From NCBI GenBank assembly GCA_024760905.1, contig CM045733.1, positions 16,348,501 to 16,412,500 of the forward strand: a DNA stretch of 64,000 bases, read 5' to 3'. Below are positions 45,727-57,139 of this stretch, in pieces (within the stretch, counting starts at the first letter, position 1; each line of letters opens with the position of its first letter). The notes beneath the pieces are model-generated. The model saw only the letters and a list, made by a program, of their open reading frames with translations. It ran no database searches and had not been told where the DNA came from. The DNA comes from Plotosus lineatus (Eukaryota; Chordata; Actinopteri; Siluriformes; Plotosidae). The translations under genes were made by a program, and so were the position numbers.

Positions 45727-46515
45727 CAGTGATACCTCAGCTCACAAACATAATTGGTTCCCAGAAAGTGTGTGTAAGGCGAAAAGTTCGTCTTCCGAAC
45801 ATTTATTTCCCATAAGAAACCATTAAAATGAGAATAATCCGTTCCCAGGTCCCCATAAAACATAATTTTCTACTAAATAAGCCTTAAAACTACACAAAAA
45901 TATACCTTATTTTATGTATAATAAATGTGCTATTGTATTGTAATTAAAGAAATAAACTGTGCTGTATAATAAAGTCGTTTTATTTACCTTTGTGATGGTA
46001 GTTGATGGCTTGATGGAATGGAGTGGGAGGAGGAGGGAGGGAGGGACTTACTGTTTGGCAGGAGTGTTTGGAAACGCCTACTGTTTGGAAACACCCTTAG
46101 CCACACACGCACCCTTAATAGCTTCCTTGTTCTTAAGGATGGGAGCAATGGTAGACTTAGCGTACTGGTACTGGGACGCTAAGTCACACAAACGCACACC
46201 TCGTTCGTGTTTTTCAATGATCTCCGCCTGTGGTGGGGTCTTTTTCGGTCCCATAATAGCAAAAGTACACTCAATACGGTCCAAAATGTCTAGCAAACAC
46301 AAACCACTTCCGCATTCAAAGAAAGGGGGTGACGAACTGTGACGCCGTGAGCGTGCGTCAACTTCTCGTGGCCGCCACCGTCGCGCTGTTCGACCGCGTG
46401 GTTTGATTCGTCCGCCAAAAACTAGTTCGTCAGCAGAGACTATATGCTCGCAAATTTAATGTTCTTGAGGCGAAAAGTTCGTGAGCTTAAGCGTTCGTCA
46501 GCGGAGGTTTTACTG
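45727..46515 (-). mobile_element. T1 Tigger-like element, copy D
   Basis: Ends as in the other T1 copies, TA at 45725-45726 and 46516-46517. The minus-strand fossil at 46078-46255 starts MGPKKTPPQAEII and keeps CDLASQYQYAKSTIAPIL and VAKGVSKQ. It is very close to copy C. Confidence 0.92.
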
Positions 46516-46629
46516 TACTGTGTAAAGTCTTTGTAAAACTCATTTTTTTTCCCCCTTCACGTCATCAAGCTAAACTTTTCTTTACAAATACATAAGTAAA
46601 CGACTGTGGTGCAAAAAGAATAAAATACT

Positions 46630-46780
46630 TCAGGAAGTGTGTAGGTTTCCTCTGGTTTCCTGATTTCCTCCCACAGTCAAAAGACATTCACATTAGTGTA
46701 ATTGGCCATTCCAAATTGCTTCTAGGTGTGAATGGTTGTGTATGTGTTGGCCCTGCAATGGTCCGGTGTACCCTAGTGTC
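46630..46780 (+). mobile_element. S2 SINE body fragment
   Basis: Contains 'gatttcctcccacagtcaaa', 'gtgtaattggccattccaaa' and 'tgttggccctgcaatggtcc'. Head and tail are missing. Confidence 0.75.
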
Positions 46781-46825
46781 AAAAGTTTGACAAATGAGAG
46801 AAAATGTATTGTAAACATCTCATGT

Positions 46826-48026
46826 TTGATTTGGAATTGGTTTTTATGTCAGATGCCCTTCCTGACACAACCCTTTAGCAAGGGGCAGAAACACGCTGAC
46901 GGCTATGCAGCTAATCTTTACGAAAGTCAGCAATGGTTCTTTTACATGAACCTCTCACTATAGACATACCTGCCAACTAGTCCGGTGTTGCCGTAATGAT
47001 TGCGGTTTTTATTATCCCACTCTGGGTTACCGTTGTATTAATAAAAATTATGTTTTTTAACATAAAAATCAATCTAAAATTCAAAATTGTAAGGAAAAAA
47101 ACGCAAAACAAATGAATGAGATCGCCGAGAACCGTATCTAAATTTAGAAGAATAGCGGCAGTGCATGCTGCTAATGTAACTTCCTGTAGGTGTATTGCGC
47201 ATGTGCGAGAGTTCATCCTTTGCTTTACATTGGAATTGCGAAATAATTAGATGGGTCAGCTTTGTGTCGGTACGTTTTCGTAATGGAATCTGCCAGAGAA
47301 AATTTCAAAAATCACAGTATGAAACCTAAACGAAAGTTACAGTCTTTCCATGAAATAAAAGTTGATTGTGGAATGTTTCCCCCTTTGTGGTTTTTGAAAA
47401 TTATTATGCATGTCATATTTGCTGAGGAAAATGTCAAGAGAAATGCAGGCAAATTTGCACAGGTTTAGCCCAAAAGTTTCTCAACATTTGTCTGTCAAAT
47501 GCATGATTATGCCCCAAAAAATTCTGAAAGGATATAGACCAGAAAGTTTGTCCTTGATCTTTTCCATCAGCATTTCTGCTTTGACAGTTTGAGGAAAATG
47601 GAAACATGATTGTTAAAGAAATATAAGGTTCTTCGCCACATTCTAACTTGATTTAATGCAAATAATCATTTAATGTCGGGGGGGCTTTGCCCCCCCTGAA
47701 CCCCCCCACCACCAGGACCTTGTCCTGGACCTACTGGGGCCTGTGTCCCCTGGACCCCGGCTAGCTACTAGGCTTTTCAGGTTTCAAAAGTTGGCAGGTA
47801 TTCATAGACAGTGAGAGACATGGCCCGCCTTTGATAACCCAGTTAGCTGCACTGGGTGGACAGTGACAACCTTGCAGAGAGTGGGACTCGAACCCCCTAC
47901 CTTTGGATCAGAGATCCAGCGCCCTATACAACTAGACCAATGACAACCTTGTAGAGAGTGGGACTCGAACCCCCAAACTTATGATCAGCGATCCAGCGCC
48001 CTTTACCACCAGGCCACCACTGCCCC
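46826..48026 (-). mobile_element. S1a SINE split by a hAT-like element, with a duplicated head
   Basis: The tail side (46826-46957) holds 'cagatgcccttcctgacaca' and 'acgaaagtcagcaatggttc'. A foreign element fills 46966-47801. The head side resumes at 47803 and ends with the reversed B box 'gggactcgaaccccc' twice (about 47885 and 47961). The tRNA-like head is therefore present as two adjacent, non-identical copies. Confidence 0.82.
46966..47801. mobile_element. hAT-like DNA element inserted in the SINE
   Basis: The ends are a perfect 12-bp inverted repeat, atacctgccaac at both. The 8-bp flanks ctatagac and tcatagac each differ by one base from the SINE consensus ccatagac, as expected for a mutated 8-bp target duplication. 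A GC-rich hairpin (ggggggctttgcccccc) lies at 47680-47697. No transposase motif was recognised. hAT is inferred from the 8-bp duplication. Confidence 0.65.
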
Positions 48027-48424
48027 GTTTTTATTCCTTCTATGTATACATTCTTAAATCCAGAGGTGCCAAAAACAGCTCTTTTGAGAGATGTCTCAGG
48101 AAAAAAAAATTTGATTTCCAAATCAACAAAAATCCTTTTAAGTAATGAATCTTTAATCATGTTCTCTAGGAATGGAAAGTGATTACTCAGTTTATTCTTG
48201 AAAGATAATTTTCAGTCAGACACCAGATATCTACATTTTTAGTCATGAGAGGCGATATATATCACGAGTGTCACATCTTCTCTAATCAAAAGGTGCCACT
48301 GACATTAGGAATATGTGTGTGAAATGTATTTGAATACTTTTAGCAGAAATGTATAATTATCAACTATATGCCTAATTAGAGGATCTTCATTATCAGACCT
48401 CTGTGAAAGCCCAGTGCAATATTC
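48027..48424. other. No recognised gene or repeat
   Basis: AT-rich sequence, nothing recognised. Confidence 0.45.
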
Positions 48425-48780
48425 ATCCATTCATTTGGACATGAACTGCTTCATGCTACTATGATTGCGGGGAAGCTGAGTCCTATCACAGCTGCCTTTG
48501 GGTAAAGGCAGGGTACACCCTGAATTGCTCGCAAGTCCTTCACAGGGTCCACACACACACACACACTTGTGACCATTCACACTCACACCTGCACCTAGGG
48601 AAAATTTGAAACAGCCAGTTATTGTAATGAACATGTTTTTGGACTTTGCGAGGAAACTGGAGGACCCATAGAAACCCACACAAGCACAGTGAGAACAGGG
48701 AAACTCTCCACAGAAAGCCTAACTTGAAACCAGGACCTTCTTGCTGTGAGGTAGACGTGCTGAACATTATGCCATGAAAT
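48425..48780 (-). mobile_element. S2 SINE (reverse)
   Basis: From 'tccattcatttggacatgaa' through 'gggtacaccctgaattgctc', 'cacactcacacctgcaccta' and 'gaggaaactggaggacccat' to 'accaggaccttcttgctgtg'. Confidence 0.8.
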
Positions 48781-48930
48781 GTGATATGATCATGGAAATG
48801 TTGAAAAGCAACCCTGTTCCAATGTTTGTGTGTATGCACCCGAGTATGAAACCACCCCATCCCCTTCCCCGTAAAAAAACATGTCTTAGACGCGTCTGTA
48901 TATTTGTAGGGTTAGTATAAGGAGCAGTAC

Positions 48931-49815
48931 TAGGGCAGTGGTGGCCTGGTAGAGGGCAGGGGTGGCCTGGTGGTAAAAGGTGCTAGATTGCTGGTCCTAG
49001 GGTTGCGGGTTCGGGTCCCACTCTCTACAAGATTTTCACTGCCCCGTCCAGTGTAGCTAACTGGGTTATCAAAGGCCGGCCATGGGTTTCACTGTCTATG
49101 GTGAAAGGTTCATGTAAAAGGACCATTGCTGACTTTCGTCAAGAGTAGCTGCATAGCCATCAGCGTGTTTCTGTCCCTTGCTGAAGGATTATGTCAGGAA
49201 AGGCATACGACATAAAAACCTATGCCAAATCAGTTCAGTTCATTTTCTGTAACCGCTTCATCCTAATTAGGGTCGCAGGGAGGCTGGTGCCAACTCAGGG
49301 TGAGGGCAGAGTACACCCTGGACAGCTCACAGCTCGCCAGGCCATTGCAGGGCGGCAACACGCTGACGGCTTTGCAGCCTACTCTTGTCGAAAGTCAGCA
49401 ATGGTTCTTTTACATGCCTCACACCATAGACAGTGAGAGACATGGCCCGCCTTTGATAACCCAGTTAGCTGCACTTGGGGGGGGGGACAGTGACAACCTT
49501 GTGGAGAGTGGGACTCAAACCCCCAACCTTTGAATCAGCGATCCGGTGCCTTATACCACTAGACCACCACTGCCCTGGATAAAGTGGTTCATCAAATAAA
49601 TGAAGGATTTTGTAATGGACAAAATCATGTTAGCATTAGCATTTAGCATGTTACCATGTAGTTCGCATAGGTTTTAAAGGACCACTAGACCACCACTGCC
49701 CCCTATGCCAAATCGAATATGCAAATCATTAATATGACTTCCATGAAGATCGAGGCAGATGCTATGCTGTGGCGACTCCTGAAAGAGAACAGTTGAAAGG
49801 AAAAAGAAAAAAAAA
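48931..49815 (+). mobile_element. S1a SINE (RTE tail) split by a chimeric S1b insertion
   Basis: The head is partly duplicated ('ggcagtggtggcctggtaga' and again at 48958). The body runs to 'cctatgccaaatc' at 49219-49231 and resumes with the same 13 bases at 49702-49714. It ends 'gctgtggcgactcctgaaag' and 'agttgaaaggaaaaagaaaa', an RTE-type 3' end. Confidence 0.85.
49232..49701 (-). mobile_element. Chimeric S1b: SINE plus 102 bp of 5' flank plus a second SINE head
   Basis: In minus-strand order: a 23-bp SINE head start (49701-49679, gggcagtggtggtctagtgg), then 102 bp matching the flank at 60946-61046, then a full S1b SINE (49576-49232). The whole unit is bounded by the 13-bp duplication cctatgccaaatc, so it inserted as one piece. 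The 102-bp flank includes the target duplication of the 60.6-kb SINE, which marks that locus or a close paralogue as the source. Confidence 0.82.
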
Positions 49816-50510
49816 AAAGTATAAGGAGCTGTACTGGCCATAACAGCAGAAAAAGACATCTAGTGTACCCACCATCCCTTTTAATGAGATGATAATTCTG
49901 GTTCTGGTTTACAAATGGGCTGACAGTTTTGTAGTAACCTTACCCATCTGTGAGGTGATGCAAAATAAAGAAGCAGTCTCTCACCAGACTGCAGTCCAAC
50001 ATGGCACCCACCACGGCACACGCCTACCCAGTGTCTGCATTTACAATGGCCTCATTGCCGGTTTGCTATTCCCGTCAAGGTTTCTTTCCTAAAAGGGCCG
50101 AGATATAAAAGAAGGAAATATGGGAGCAAAGGGACAAAACAGGAACATATCACAAAGTTTGTTATCTTTTAGGGACCTTCTGATGCTGACAGAATACCAA
50201 CACCTGAGGGTTGCAGAGTAAAAGGCACAAGAGAAGATATCTTCACACCTTCTACATCACTTGAAGCATTAAGAGAATACATTTCTTTAAAATATGACAT
50301 CTGAAATTATAGCTTTGGAATCTTCTCTCTCTACAAAGCAGTTTTCCATCACTACATTTTTTTATAGATTAATTTTTCTTACCTGCAGATCCTATTACAC
50401 TTAAACACTCTTCTCCCAATCATGTGTCAGTGCATTTAAAGGTGGACAAATTTGGAGTCTACCAAGTTTTGCATGAACAAAATGCATGACTATTAACCCC
50501 AACATCAAAA
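49816..50510. other. No recognised gene or repeat
   Basis: Single-copy-looking DNA with no supported frames. Confidence 0.45.
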
Positions 50511-51140
50511 GTTCGAAACTGGTTTAATGCGCACAGCCGTCCATGGCCGGGAGCCCATGAGAACTAATTGGGCGGACTCTCACGGGAAAGAGGGATGACA
50601 TATGCTCACTTTCCTGACACTCACAGTGATCGCCAGCAATAATGGGCATCTGTGAGCTCATTAGTACGGGGGTGGGGTGGGGTGGGGGTGGGGATGGGGG
50701 AAGATAGTGTTTTCTCTCCAAGATAGTGTTTTCCCTCCAAGTGTGTTAGACCGCCCCCCAAATACAAATGTGTATGTGCTGCAGTTCGAAAAGAGGTAGG
50801 TGGCTAGTATTGCATGTCATGAAGGGGGTGAGTGCATGTTTTCGCCCTCACTGGTTGGTGGTGCTCGTATGATAGGGAAGGCAGTACGTGAAGGGTGGGA
50901 GTTCCATCCATCTATCCATTTTCTGAACTGCTAAATCCTAATTAGGGTTGCGGGGAGGCTGGTGCCCATCTCCACTGACTTTGGTTGAGAGCAGAGTACA
51001 CTCTGGATAGCTCGCCAGGCCATCACCAATGGGTGGGAATTGGATACGACTGAATTAGGGAGAAAATGGAGGGAAAATCCAATTATATCCAATTATATTA
51101 TTAAGCAAAATCCTGTAATGAGATGAGAGAAACTGGCAAC
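50511..51140 (-). repeat. Unclassified dispersed repeat, composite with an S2-type tail
   Basis: Words such as 'ctgcagttcgaaaagaggta' and 'gttttcgccctcactggttg' belong to a widespread fish repeat. The part from 50800 to 51140 is the reverse of 37533-37800, including the junction with the 'cctaattagggttgcgggga' tail. A G-rich tract lies at 50668-50700. Confidence 0.6.
50668..50700 (+). other. G-rich tract with quadruplex potential
   Basis: Six consecutive runs of four or five G separated by single T, GT or AT (ggggtggggtggggtggggg then tggggatggggg). Confidence 0.75.
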
Positions 51141-51359
51141 ATGTTTGATGTAAACTAGAGCATTTAACATGCAATAAGCATGATACATTACCTTCACACA
51201 ACAAGAAAACAATCTGTGGAACATCTGTAATCAAAACTACTATTGTTTTTTTTTTGTTTGTTTTTTTGTTTTTGTTTTTTTTTAAATTAATTAATTATTA
51301 TTTTTTTTTACTATTGTAGTAAAAAAACATTTATTTATTCATTCATTTTTTTCAAAATG
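51141..51359. other. AT-rich, T-run-rich DNA
   Basis: Several T-runs (51247-51320) and nothing else recognised. Confidence 0.5.
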
Positions 51360-51675
51360 CATGGCAGTGGTGGCCTGGTGGTAAGGTGCTGGATCTCTGA
51401 TCCCAAGGTTGAGGGTTCAAGCCCCACTCTCAACAGGTTGTCACTGTTCCCAAGTGAAGCTAACTGGGTTCAATGTCTATGGTGAGAGGCATGTAAAAGA
51501 ACCATTGAATGATTTTCATCAAAAGTAGGCTGCATAGCATCAGTGAGTTTGTGCCCTGCAATGGCCTGGTGAGCTGTCCAGGGTGTACTCTCTGCCCTCG
51601 CCCAGAGTTGGCTGAAATGGGCACCAGTCTCCCTGCAACCTTAATTGGGATTAAGCAGTTCAGAAAATGAAAGAA
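51360..51675 (+). mobile_element. S1b SINE with 12-bp target duplication
   Basis: The duplication tttttcaaaatg lies at 51348-51359 and 51676-51687. The head 'ggcagtggtggcctggtggt', the B box 'gagggttcaagcccc', and the tail 'aattgggattaagcagttca' ending gaaaatgaaagaa. Confidence 0.9.
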
Positions 51676-51709
51676 TTTTTCAAAATGGATTATATGACCT
51701 ATTGTATTT

Positions 51710-52470
51710 TCCGGACTATATGTTGCTCTGGAGTACAAGCCACATTGGCCAAAAAAAAGGAAAAAACATATATAAGTCGCACCAGACTATAAGTCACAAA
51801 CTCATGGAAACTGTCTACTTTGGCTTGGAAATCTGCTGGCAGTTTCTGTGACATTGTGGTTCTTGCTCTGATAGAGAGGCGGTTGCCTTGCATGAAGCGG
51901 TAACACCAAAGAAGTCCTCACGCAAAGTCATTTCTATTCATCTCTTTGACAACTACCTGGACGTGGAGATGCAACTGCGCTGTTGTCAAGCCTCTGTCTG
52001 CAGCACGTCGCTCAAACCCCCATGTGCCAGCTCATTCTTCTAGCTGTGGCCATCTAGCTTTTAGCCCGCAATTAGCTTTTTTTTTTATTTGTTTTCTTCA
52101 TTGCAGTAATAGTAAGCTCCGCTTTTCTCCAGTCCCTCACAAGTTTCTTGTTCACCAAAGTTTCTTTCTGCTGCTCAATTACCATTTTCTGATGCATATG
52201 TCACTACCTGCAGCTTGTAATCCACAAAATATGATTTTCTTTTTGAGGACATTTCTTCAGTGGCGGATAAGCAGGTACTGGTACCCAAGCCTAGAGTACC
52301 CTCTTGTGGTTGCGAGTGTAAAAATAACAAACATGTGAAATTATGTTTTTTATGATGACAAACAGAATTATATGTAATAATTTCACATATAAGTCGCTCT
52401 GGAGTATTGGTCGCACCTTCAGCCACAGTATGCAAAAAAGACTGACTTATAGTCCGAGCACGACTTAGCT
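51710..52470 (-). mobile_element. T8 pogo-like element
   Basis: The left end 'tattttccggactatatg' and the right-end words 'gacttatagtccgagcac' and 'cacatataagtcgctctgga' form a diverged inverted repeat. The phrase 'ggactataagtcgc' marks a widespread vertebrate MITE type. The minus strand at 52250-52177 reads MSSKRKSYFVDYKLQVVTYA and SENGN, matching the Brinker-type N-terminal DNA-binding domain of pogo/POGK-like transposases (KRKSY, then FKLKV and AEENGN). Confidence 0.78.
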
Positions 52471-52474
52471 GAAT

Positions 52475-52665
52475 CTGGATAAAGGCAGACATTTAGGGGC
52501 AATTTGGAACATCATATTAGCCTAATGTGCACAGAAGGAAACCCACACAAGCACAGGGAGAGCATACAAACTTCACACAGAAATGCCCTACCTAAGATCA
52601 GGATTCATACCCAGGATCTTCTTACGGTAAGATGGAAATGCTGACCACTATGCCACCCCAACGAG
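52475..52665 (-). mobile_element. S2 SINE fragment (reverse)
   Basis: Contains 'gcctaatgtgcacagaagga', 'acccacacaagcacagggag' and 'tcatacccaggatcttctta'. Confidence 0.75.
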
Positions 52666-53449
52666 AAAACAACTTATTTTAATACCTTATTAATGCATTC
52701 TTTATGGGATCCAATTTTAATCCTGACTTTAGGTCCATACAATTTTTGGCGCATTTGTGACACCCTTTGAGGCGTAAATGATTTTTAGACTAAATGCACA
52801 ATGTAACAGGTCACCAGCTGCCGAACATCAGGGAAAAAATAAAGTCAGTGTAAATGGAAAGTGCTGGATTAAAACTTGGCAATGATTTGTCTTTCGAGGA
52901 AATCTTATATCAGCCAGTAATTACTATATGAGTGAGGAAGAACATTTTGACTTCCACCAGGGTTAGTTTCAGCAGAACCTGGAATGAACTTTGCTATATC
53001 TTTTGAGTGATAAAAGTATAATTCACTCAGGCAGACAAGAGGATTGCACCAGTCTGAAAGAGTTTTATTAATGCATAGCTCGACTGCTGGCTTTGACCCC
53101 CCCCTGGTCATGAAATATTCAAAGCCAGCAATTTTTCTCGTCTGACTTTTTTTTTTTAATTTGCAGCATGTACAGAGGAGCTCCCTAGCTTTGTGGTTAC
53201 ACGAGTTTCATTGACTGCAGTGTTAATAATTGACTTCCAGGTATATCAACCACAAGTGGTCCTGCTAGGAGTAATAAGCTCTTCTGTTGTCACACAGAGT
53301 AATAAACTACAAACAATATGATGCCAATATCTATACAATATAATGCTTGTATTACATGCTGCTGTTGGGGTTTAACTTGACATCTAATTTTATTAACTTA
53401 TTTTATTCATCCTCACAACGCTGCTGAAATCTTGTTTCTGATTGGTCAG
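52666..53449. other. No recognised gene or repeat
   Basis: Single-copy-looking sequence with no supported coding frame. Confidence 0.45.
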
Positions 53450-53740
53450 GTGTTGATAAAGATGAAAATGGTTTACACCTTGAAAGACCATCACATGATC
53501 GACATAGACAACCATTCACACTCACACTTGGGGCAATTTGGAATAGCCAATTAGCCTAATGTGTGTGTCTCTCAACTGTGGAAGGAAACCAGTGAACCCG
53601 CAGGAAATTCATACAAACACAGAAAATACATACAAAAGAAGCACGCCTACCCAAGACTTGAACTGGGGATATTGCTGCTGTGAGGCACATCTGCGAACAA
53701 CTCTGCCTCCATGCCACTCGCTTGTTTCTATAGTATTTAT
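53450..53740 (-). mobile_element. S2 SINE (reverse)
   Basis: The order 'cacactcacacttggggcaa', 'attagcctaatgtgtgtgtc', 'ggaaggaaaccagtgaaccc' and 'acttgaactggggatattgc' is S2 reversed. Confidence 0.78.
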
Positions 53741-53745
53741 CTATA

Positions 53746-54357
53746 CAGTGGTACCTCACTTTACGAAAGTCTCACCAAACGAAAAATGCAGGTTACGAAA
53801 CGCATTTTCTTAAAATTTTTGTCTCTGGATACGAAACAAGCTCACGTTACAAAAGCGCCATCTTAAAAATTCAAATGCGCCATTCAAACATTCAAAACCC
53901 CTCTACAATCAGGACGATATTGAAGCAGAAGGAGACCTTAAAAGCGGAGATACAGTGATGAAGGCGATTATTGAAGCAGAAGGAGGCATTAAAAGCGAAG
54001 ATACAGTGACGGAGGCGATTATTTCAGAAAAAGCAACCGCTATATTTAAGGAGCTCGTGAAAGAGGGTGGGGGTGGGTGTGAGGATTCTTCAGACCAGCA
54101 ACCCCCAGACTTTAAAGCGTCGCATGGGTGGTTCGAGAGATTTTTTAAAAAAAGGAAAATAATTTTCTTTTACTTTTAACACATATTTCATACAAAATTG
54201 GTGTACTTTTATCATTTTTAAAGGGTTTATGGGGTAGTCTTGGAAGCCTTGGAACGAATCATGTGTTTTACATGGAAAATGCGGTTCAATTTAGGAAAAA
54301 TGCAGTTTACGAAACAGGTTCTGGAACGGATTAATTTCGTAAAGTCAGGTACCACTG
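53746..54357 (+). mobile_element. T2 Tigger-like element, copy 2, with transposase fossil
   Basis: The left end 'cagtggtacctcactttacg' and the right end 'cgtaaagtcaggtaccactg' are almost exact inverted repeats with TA on both sides. It lacks the 70-bp tandem units of copy 1. The plus frame at 53955-54179 reads MKAIIEAEGGIKSE, AIISEKATAIFKELVKE, then FKASHGWFERFFKKRK. The last part is the CENP-B-type DNA-binding signature (usual form FKASxGWFxRFKKR) found between the helix-turn-helix and the DDE domain of Tigger transposases. Confidence 0.9.
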
Positions 54358-54359
54358 TA

Positions 54360-55308
54360 CTTTTATACTCGGGATACATCAAGCCAACAGGTGGCCATCT
54401 GCCAATGTTGGTGAGCATCTGTTGCCTGAGTGTTTTGTGTGTCAGCAATGTTTGAATGACCAAAAGCTTATTTAGATTGAATAATCTTGAAATGGAGATG
54501 AACTGGTCAGCAAATATAAATAAATAAAGAAAGAAAAAAAATCACTCTCATTGTCTATTCCTGTTGATGAATGAGAGCAAGAGATTTAAAGAATAAACAT
54601 AGCTTATCATTTTCATATAACTATTTCTTGTTCTTCAATCACAGTACAGTTTGTACAGTTTCAGAAAATCCTTAGTATATTACAGTACTTAGAGAAGAAA
54701 GCAGATTTGGAAAATAAGGAGCAACCACATGACATGCCTCGCTTTCTCATCTTTTGGCTTTTGTTTGTTCCAGCGATGTTTAATATGTCTAGTGATTTTG
54801 GTGACCAGCATTGGAACAGTATTTATTCCCCACCCAATCCAATGTATTTAAAGCATAAAGCAGCTTGTTTTTCCATGCCGGGTTTTTTTTTTTTTTTTTT
54901 CATTTAAGTCCTCTTTATTTCAGTATTATTCACATCCAGTTATTAAAGATTTCACAAAAGCAACATTTTCATCATTGGAAAGTAGGTTTGATGCGTATTA
55001 TCCCAAATAATAGATTTTAAACTCACCATGCATATGCACTGCTGTCTTATACACCTACTGTATTCTCCATGTAAAGGCTGAGTTGTCAACAATTTCCAGT
55101 TCATTTTGTCCTCGAGATAAAAGTCCTTCCTAGAAGCATTCATATTAATGAAATATTTCCAGCTGATGCTATTTTAAAACCACGATAGATATACACTGAA
55201 TTGCACCAGAGAAAGTGTGCATGTCGAAGAAAAGTGAAAGGATACCCTCTGCATACTCCTGTGCACAAATTCTGGCTGCAAATTTCAGGTCAAAATTATT
55301 GCATTTCT
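54360..55308. other. No recognised gene or repeat
   Basis: About 950 bp of AT-rich sequence with short frames and a T-run at 54884-54901. No family motif was seen. Confidence 0.45.
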
Positions 55309-55560
55309 ATACGTGAGGCGCTCCACCGAATGTAGGCGCTTGTCGCAAGTGACATATGGTGCTTGTGAGCTAAAGTATGGCTTATCTGGACTTCCGATTT
55401 TTCAAGTGAGCAAGTGACGGTTGAGTACTAAACAAGTATTCAACGCGCACTTGCTCGCTTGAAAGATCAGAAGTCTGAATAAGCCGCGCTTTGTCTCAAA
55501 AGTACCATACGTCACTTGCGACAAGCGCCTACATTCGGGGGAGTGCCGCACATATAATGT
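55309..55560. mobile_element. 250-bp foldback palindrome
   Basis: The two halves are inverted copies: 'ccgaatgtaggcgcttgtcg' and 'caagtgacatatgg' on the left match the reverse of 'cgacaagcgcctacattcgg' and 'ccatacgtcacttg' on the right. Pairing continues through 'tcaagtgagcaagtg' to near 55430, about 115-120 bp per arm with some 10-15 percent differences, leaving little loop. A diverged relative of the right arm is seen at 63440-63560. No coding capacity. Confidence 0.78.
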
Positions 55561-56193
55561 TATACAGGGGGTATATGATATATAGCAAGAGTGTATAGAT
55601 CTGGTTCCAGCTAAGTCAAATAAAGTGATTCCTTTTGCAGGCTTACTTGCTGCAGATTTTACGTGTTGAATCGGCTGAACTTGAGCTTTAAATGGTTCAA
55701 CCAGTGTCAAGGTGCTGGATACACGTACAAATTTGGGGCAACAGACGCTCAATGTTGGTGGCCCACTCTCGACTTGGTGTGTCCTTTAAAACCTTTGCAG
55801 TTTCACAGCTGCAAGCTGCTTTTTTTTGTTTGCGTATTATTCACTTCCAAGGGAATGATTATAGGAATAATACAGCTGTGTCATGCTGCTGTGGGGGAGA
55901 GATGAAGGTGGATGGAATATGCAGCAATAGCAATACAGCTTTTTATAGTGCAGTCAGCACAATCCCAGAACATAACATAATCTTGCAGACTTGGAGCAGG
56001 CTGAGGTAAAACGATCAGGCAAACAGGTTATCAGAGCTAAGCCAGAATCAGGTAATACTAAGCAGGCAAAGTTCCTACACAGAAGAGCTATATCGCAGGC
56101 AATGGAGGTAATCACAAACAGGAGACAAGCAGAGATCATACATGGAATATACAACACTGTGACACTACTTCGCAACATATGTTTACGCAGGGA

Positions 56194-56198
<5 letters not shown>
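55561..56198. other. No recognised gene or repeat
   Basis: Apparently single-copy. Frames up to 105 codons have no recognised motif. Confidence 0.4.

Positions 56199-56227
<29 letters not shown>
56199..56227. repeat. (TA)n microsatellite
   Basis: About 14 TA units at the left edge of a T3 element. Confidence 0.95.
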
Positions 56228-56230
<3 letters not shown>

Positions 56231-56418
56231 CCCCCTTCTTATGAAAACCCCTGAATACGAAAAATCCAGTATACGAAAAACATTTTCCTAAATTTTTGTC
56301 CTCTGTATACGAAACAACCTCTTCTTACGAAAAGTGTCAAACACACCATTCAAACATTCATACGCGCCATTCAAACATTCAAACAATGCACAAGTTGCTC
56401 TCTCATTGGCTGTCTCCC

Positions 56419-56532
56419 AACATCCCTCCCCGCTTGCCTCCCACTGGCTAGGAGAGATGACGCAGCTCCCTCCCATTGACTATCTCTCAACATCCCGCCC
56501 CGCTGGCCTCCCATTGGCTAGGAGGGATGACG
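56419..56532. repeat. 70-bp tandem repeat with inverted CCAAT boxes inside T3
   Basis: Units begin at 56419 and 56489 with 'aacatcc'. They contain 'ccactggctaggagagatga' and 'ccattggctaggagggatga', and are clearly homologous to the units at 6302-6506 in T2. Confidence 0.82.
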
Positions 56533-56687
56533 TTGTCGTTCCAACTTTGTTCAAGTTGGTGTGAACCGTCTTGATGTTTTTGTGTCAATCTAACTGTATT
56601 TTATGGCTCAAACTTTTAATCTTCTATAAACATTTGTAAGATTATAACTCTGCTAAGAAGACATGGTCAACACACATGCACACACGT

Positions 56688-56689
<2 letters not shown>

Positions 56690-56771
<82 letters not shown>

Positions 56772-56783
56772 AGACACACACAC
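56690..56783. repeat. (CA)n microsatellite inside T3
   Basis: CA units with a central CGCG interruption, starting from a 'catggtcaacac' seed. Confidence 0.97.
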
Positions 56784-57139
56784 GTGTGATTCCCGGTGAA
56801 AGTGATTTCTGATGCCATGGCCATAGTAAGATTATAACTCTGTTAAGAAGACATGGTCAACACACACACACACACGTGCACGCGCGCGTGTGATTCCTGG
56901 TGAAAGTGATTCCCGGTGCCATGGTCATTGTAAGATTATAACTCTGCTAAGAAGACATGGTCAACACGAAGTAAGTACCTTAAAAGCTATGCTTTTATAA
57001 TTTTTAAAGGGTAGTCTTGGGAGCCTTGGAACGAATCACGTATTTTACATGTAAAATGCGCCTCTACTTACGAAAAATTCCAGGTTCCGAAAAAGGCTCC
57101 GAAACGGATTAATTTCGTAAGAAGGGGGCCGACTTTCTA

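Larger units (their letters stand above)
56228..57139. mobile_element. T3 Tigger-like element, copy 3
   Basis: The left end 'cagcccccttcttatgaaaa' (outermost bases lost in the TA tract) and the right end 'cgtaagaagggggccgactt'. The interior has two 70-bp CCAAT-type units (56419-56532) and three copies of a 38-bp block starting 'taagattataactctgctaa' (56638, 56827, 56931). The first two are followed by CA tracts, at 56690-56783 and 56861-56880. Confidence 0.85.

Noticed and set aside
54707..54907. Possible secreted peptide (66 codons, hydrophobic start region)
   Set aside because: The frame ends in a T-run, has no splice or promoter context and no recognised family.
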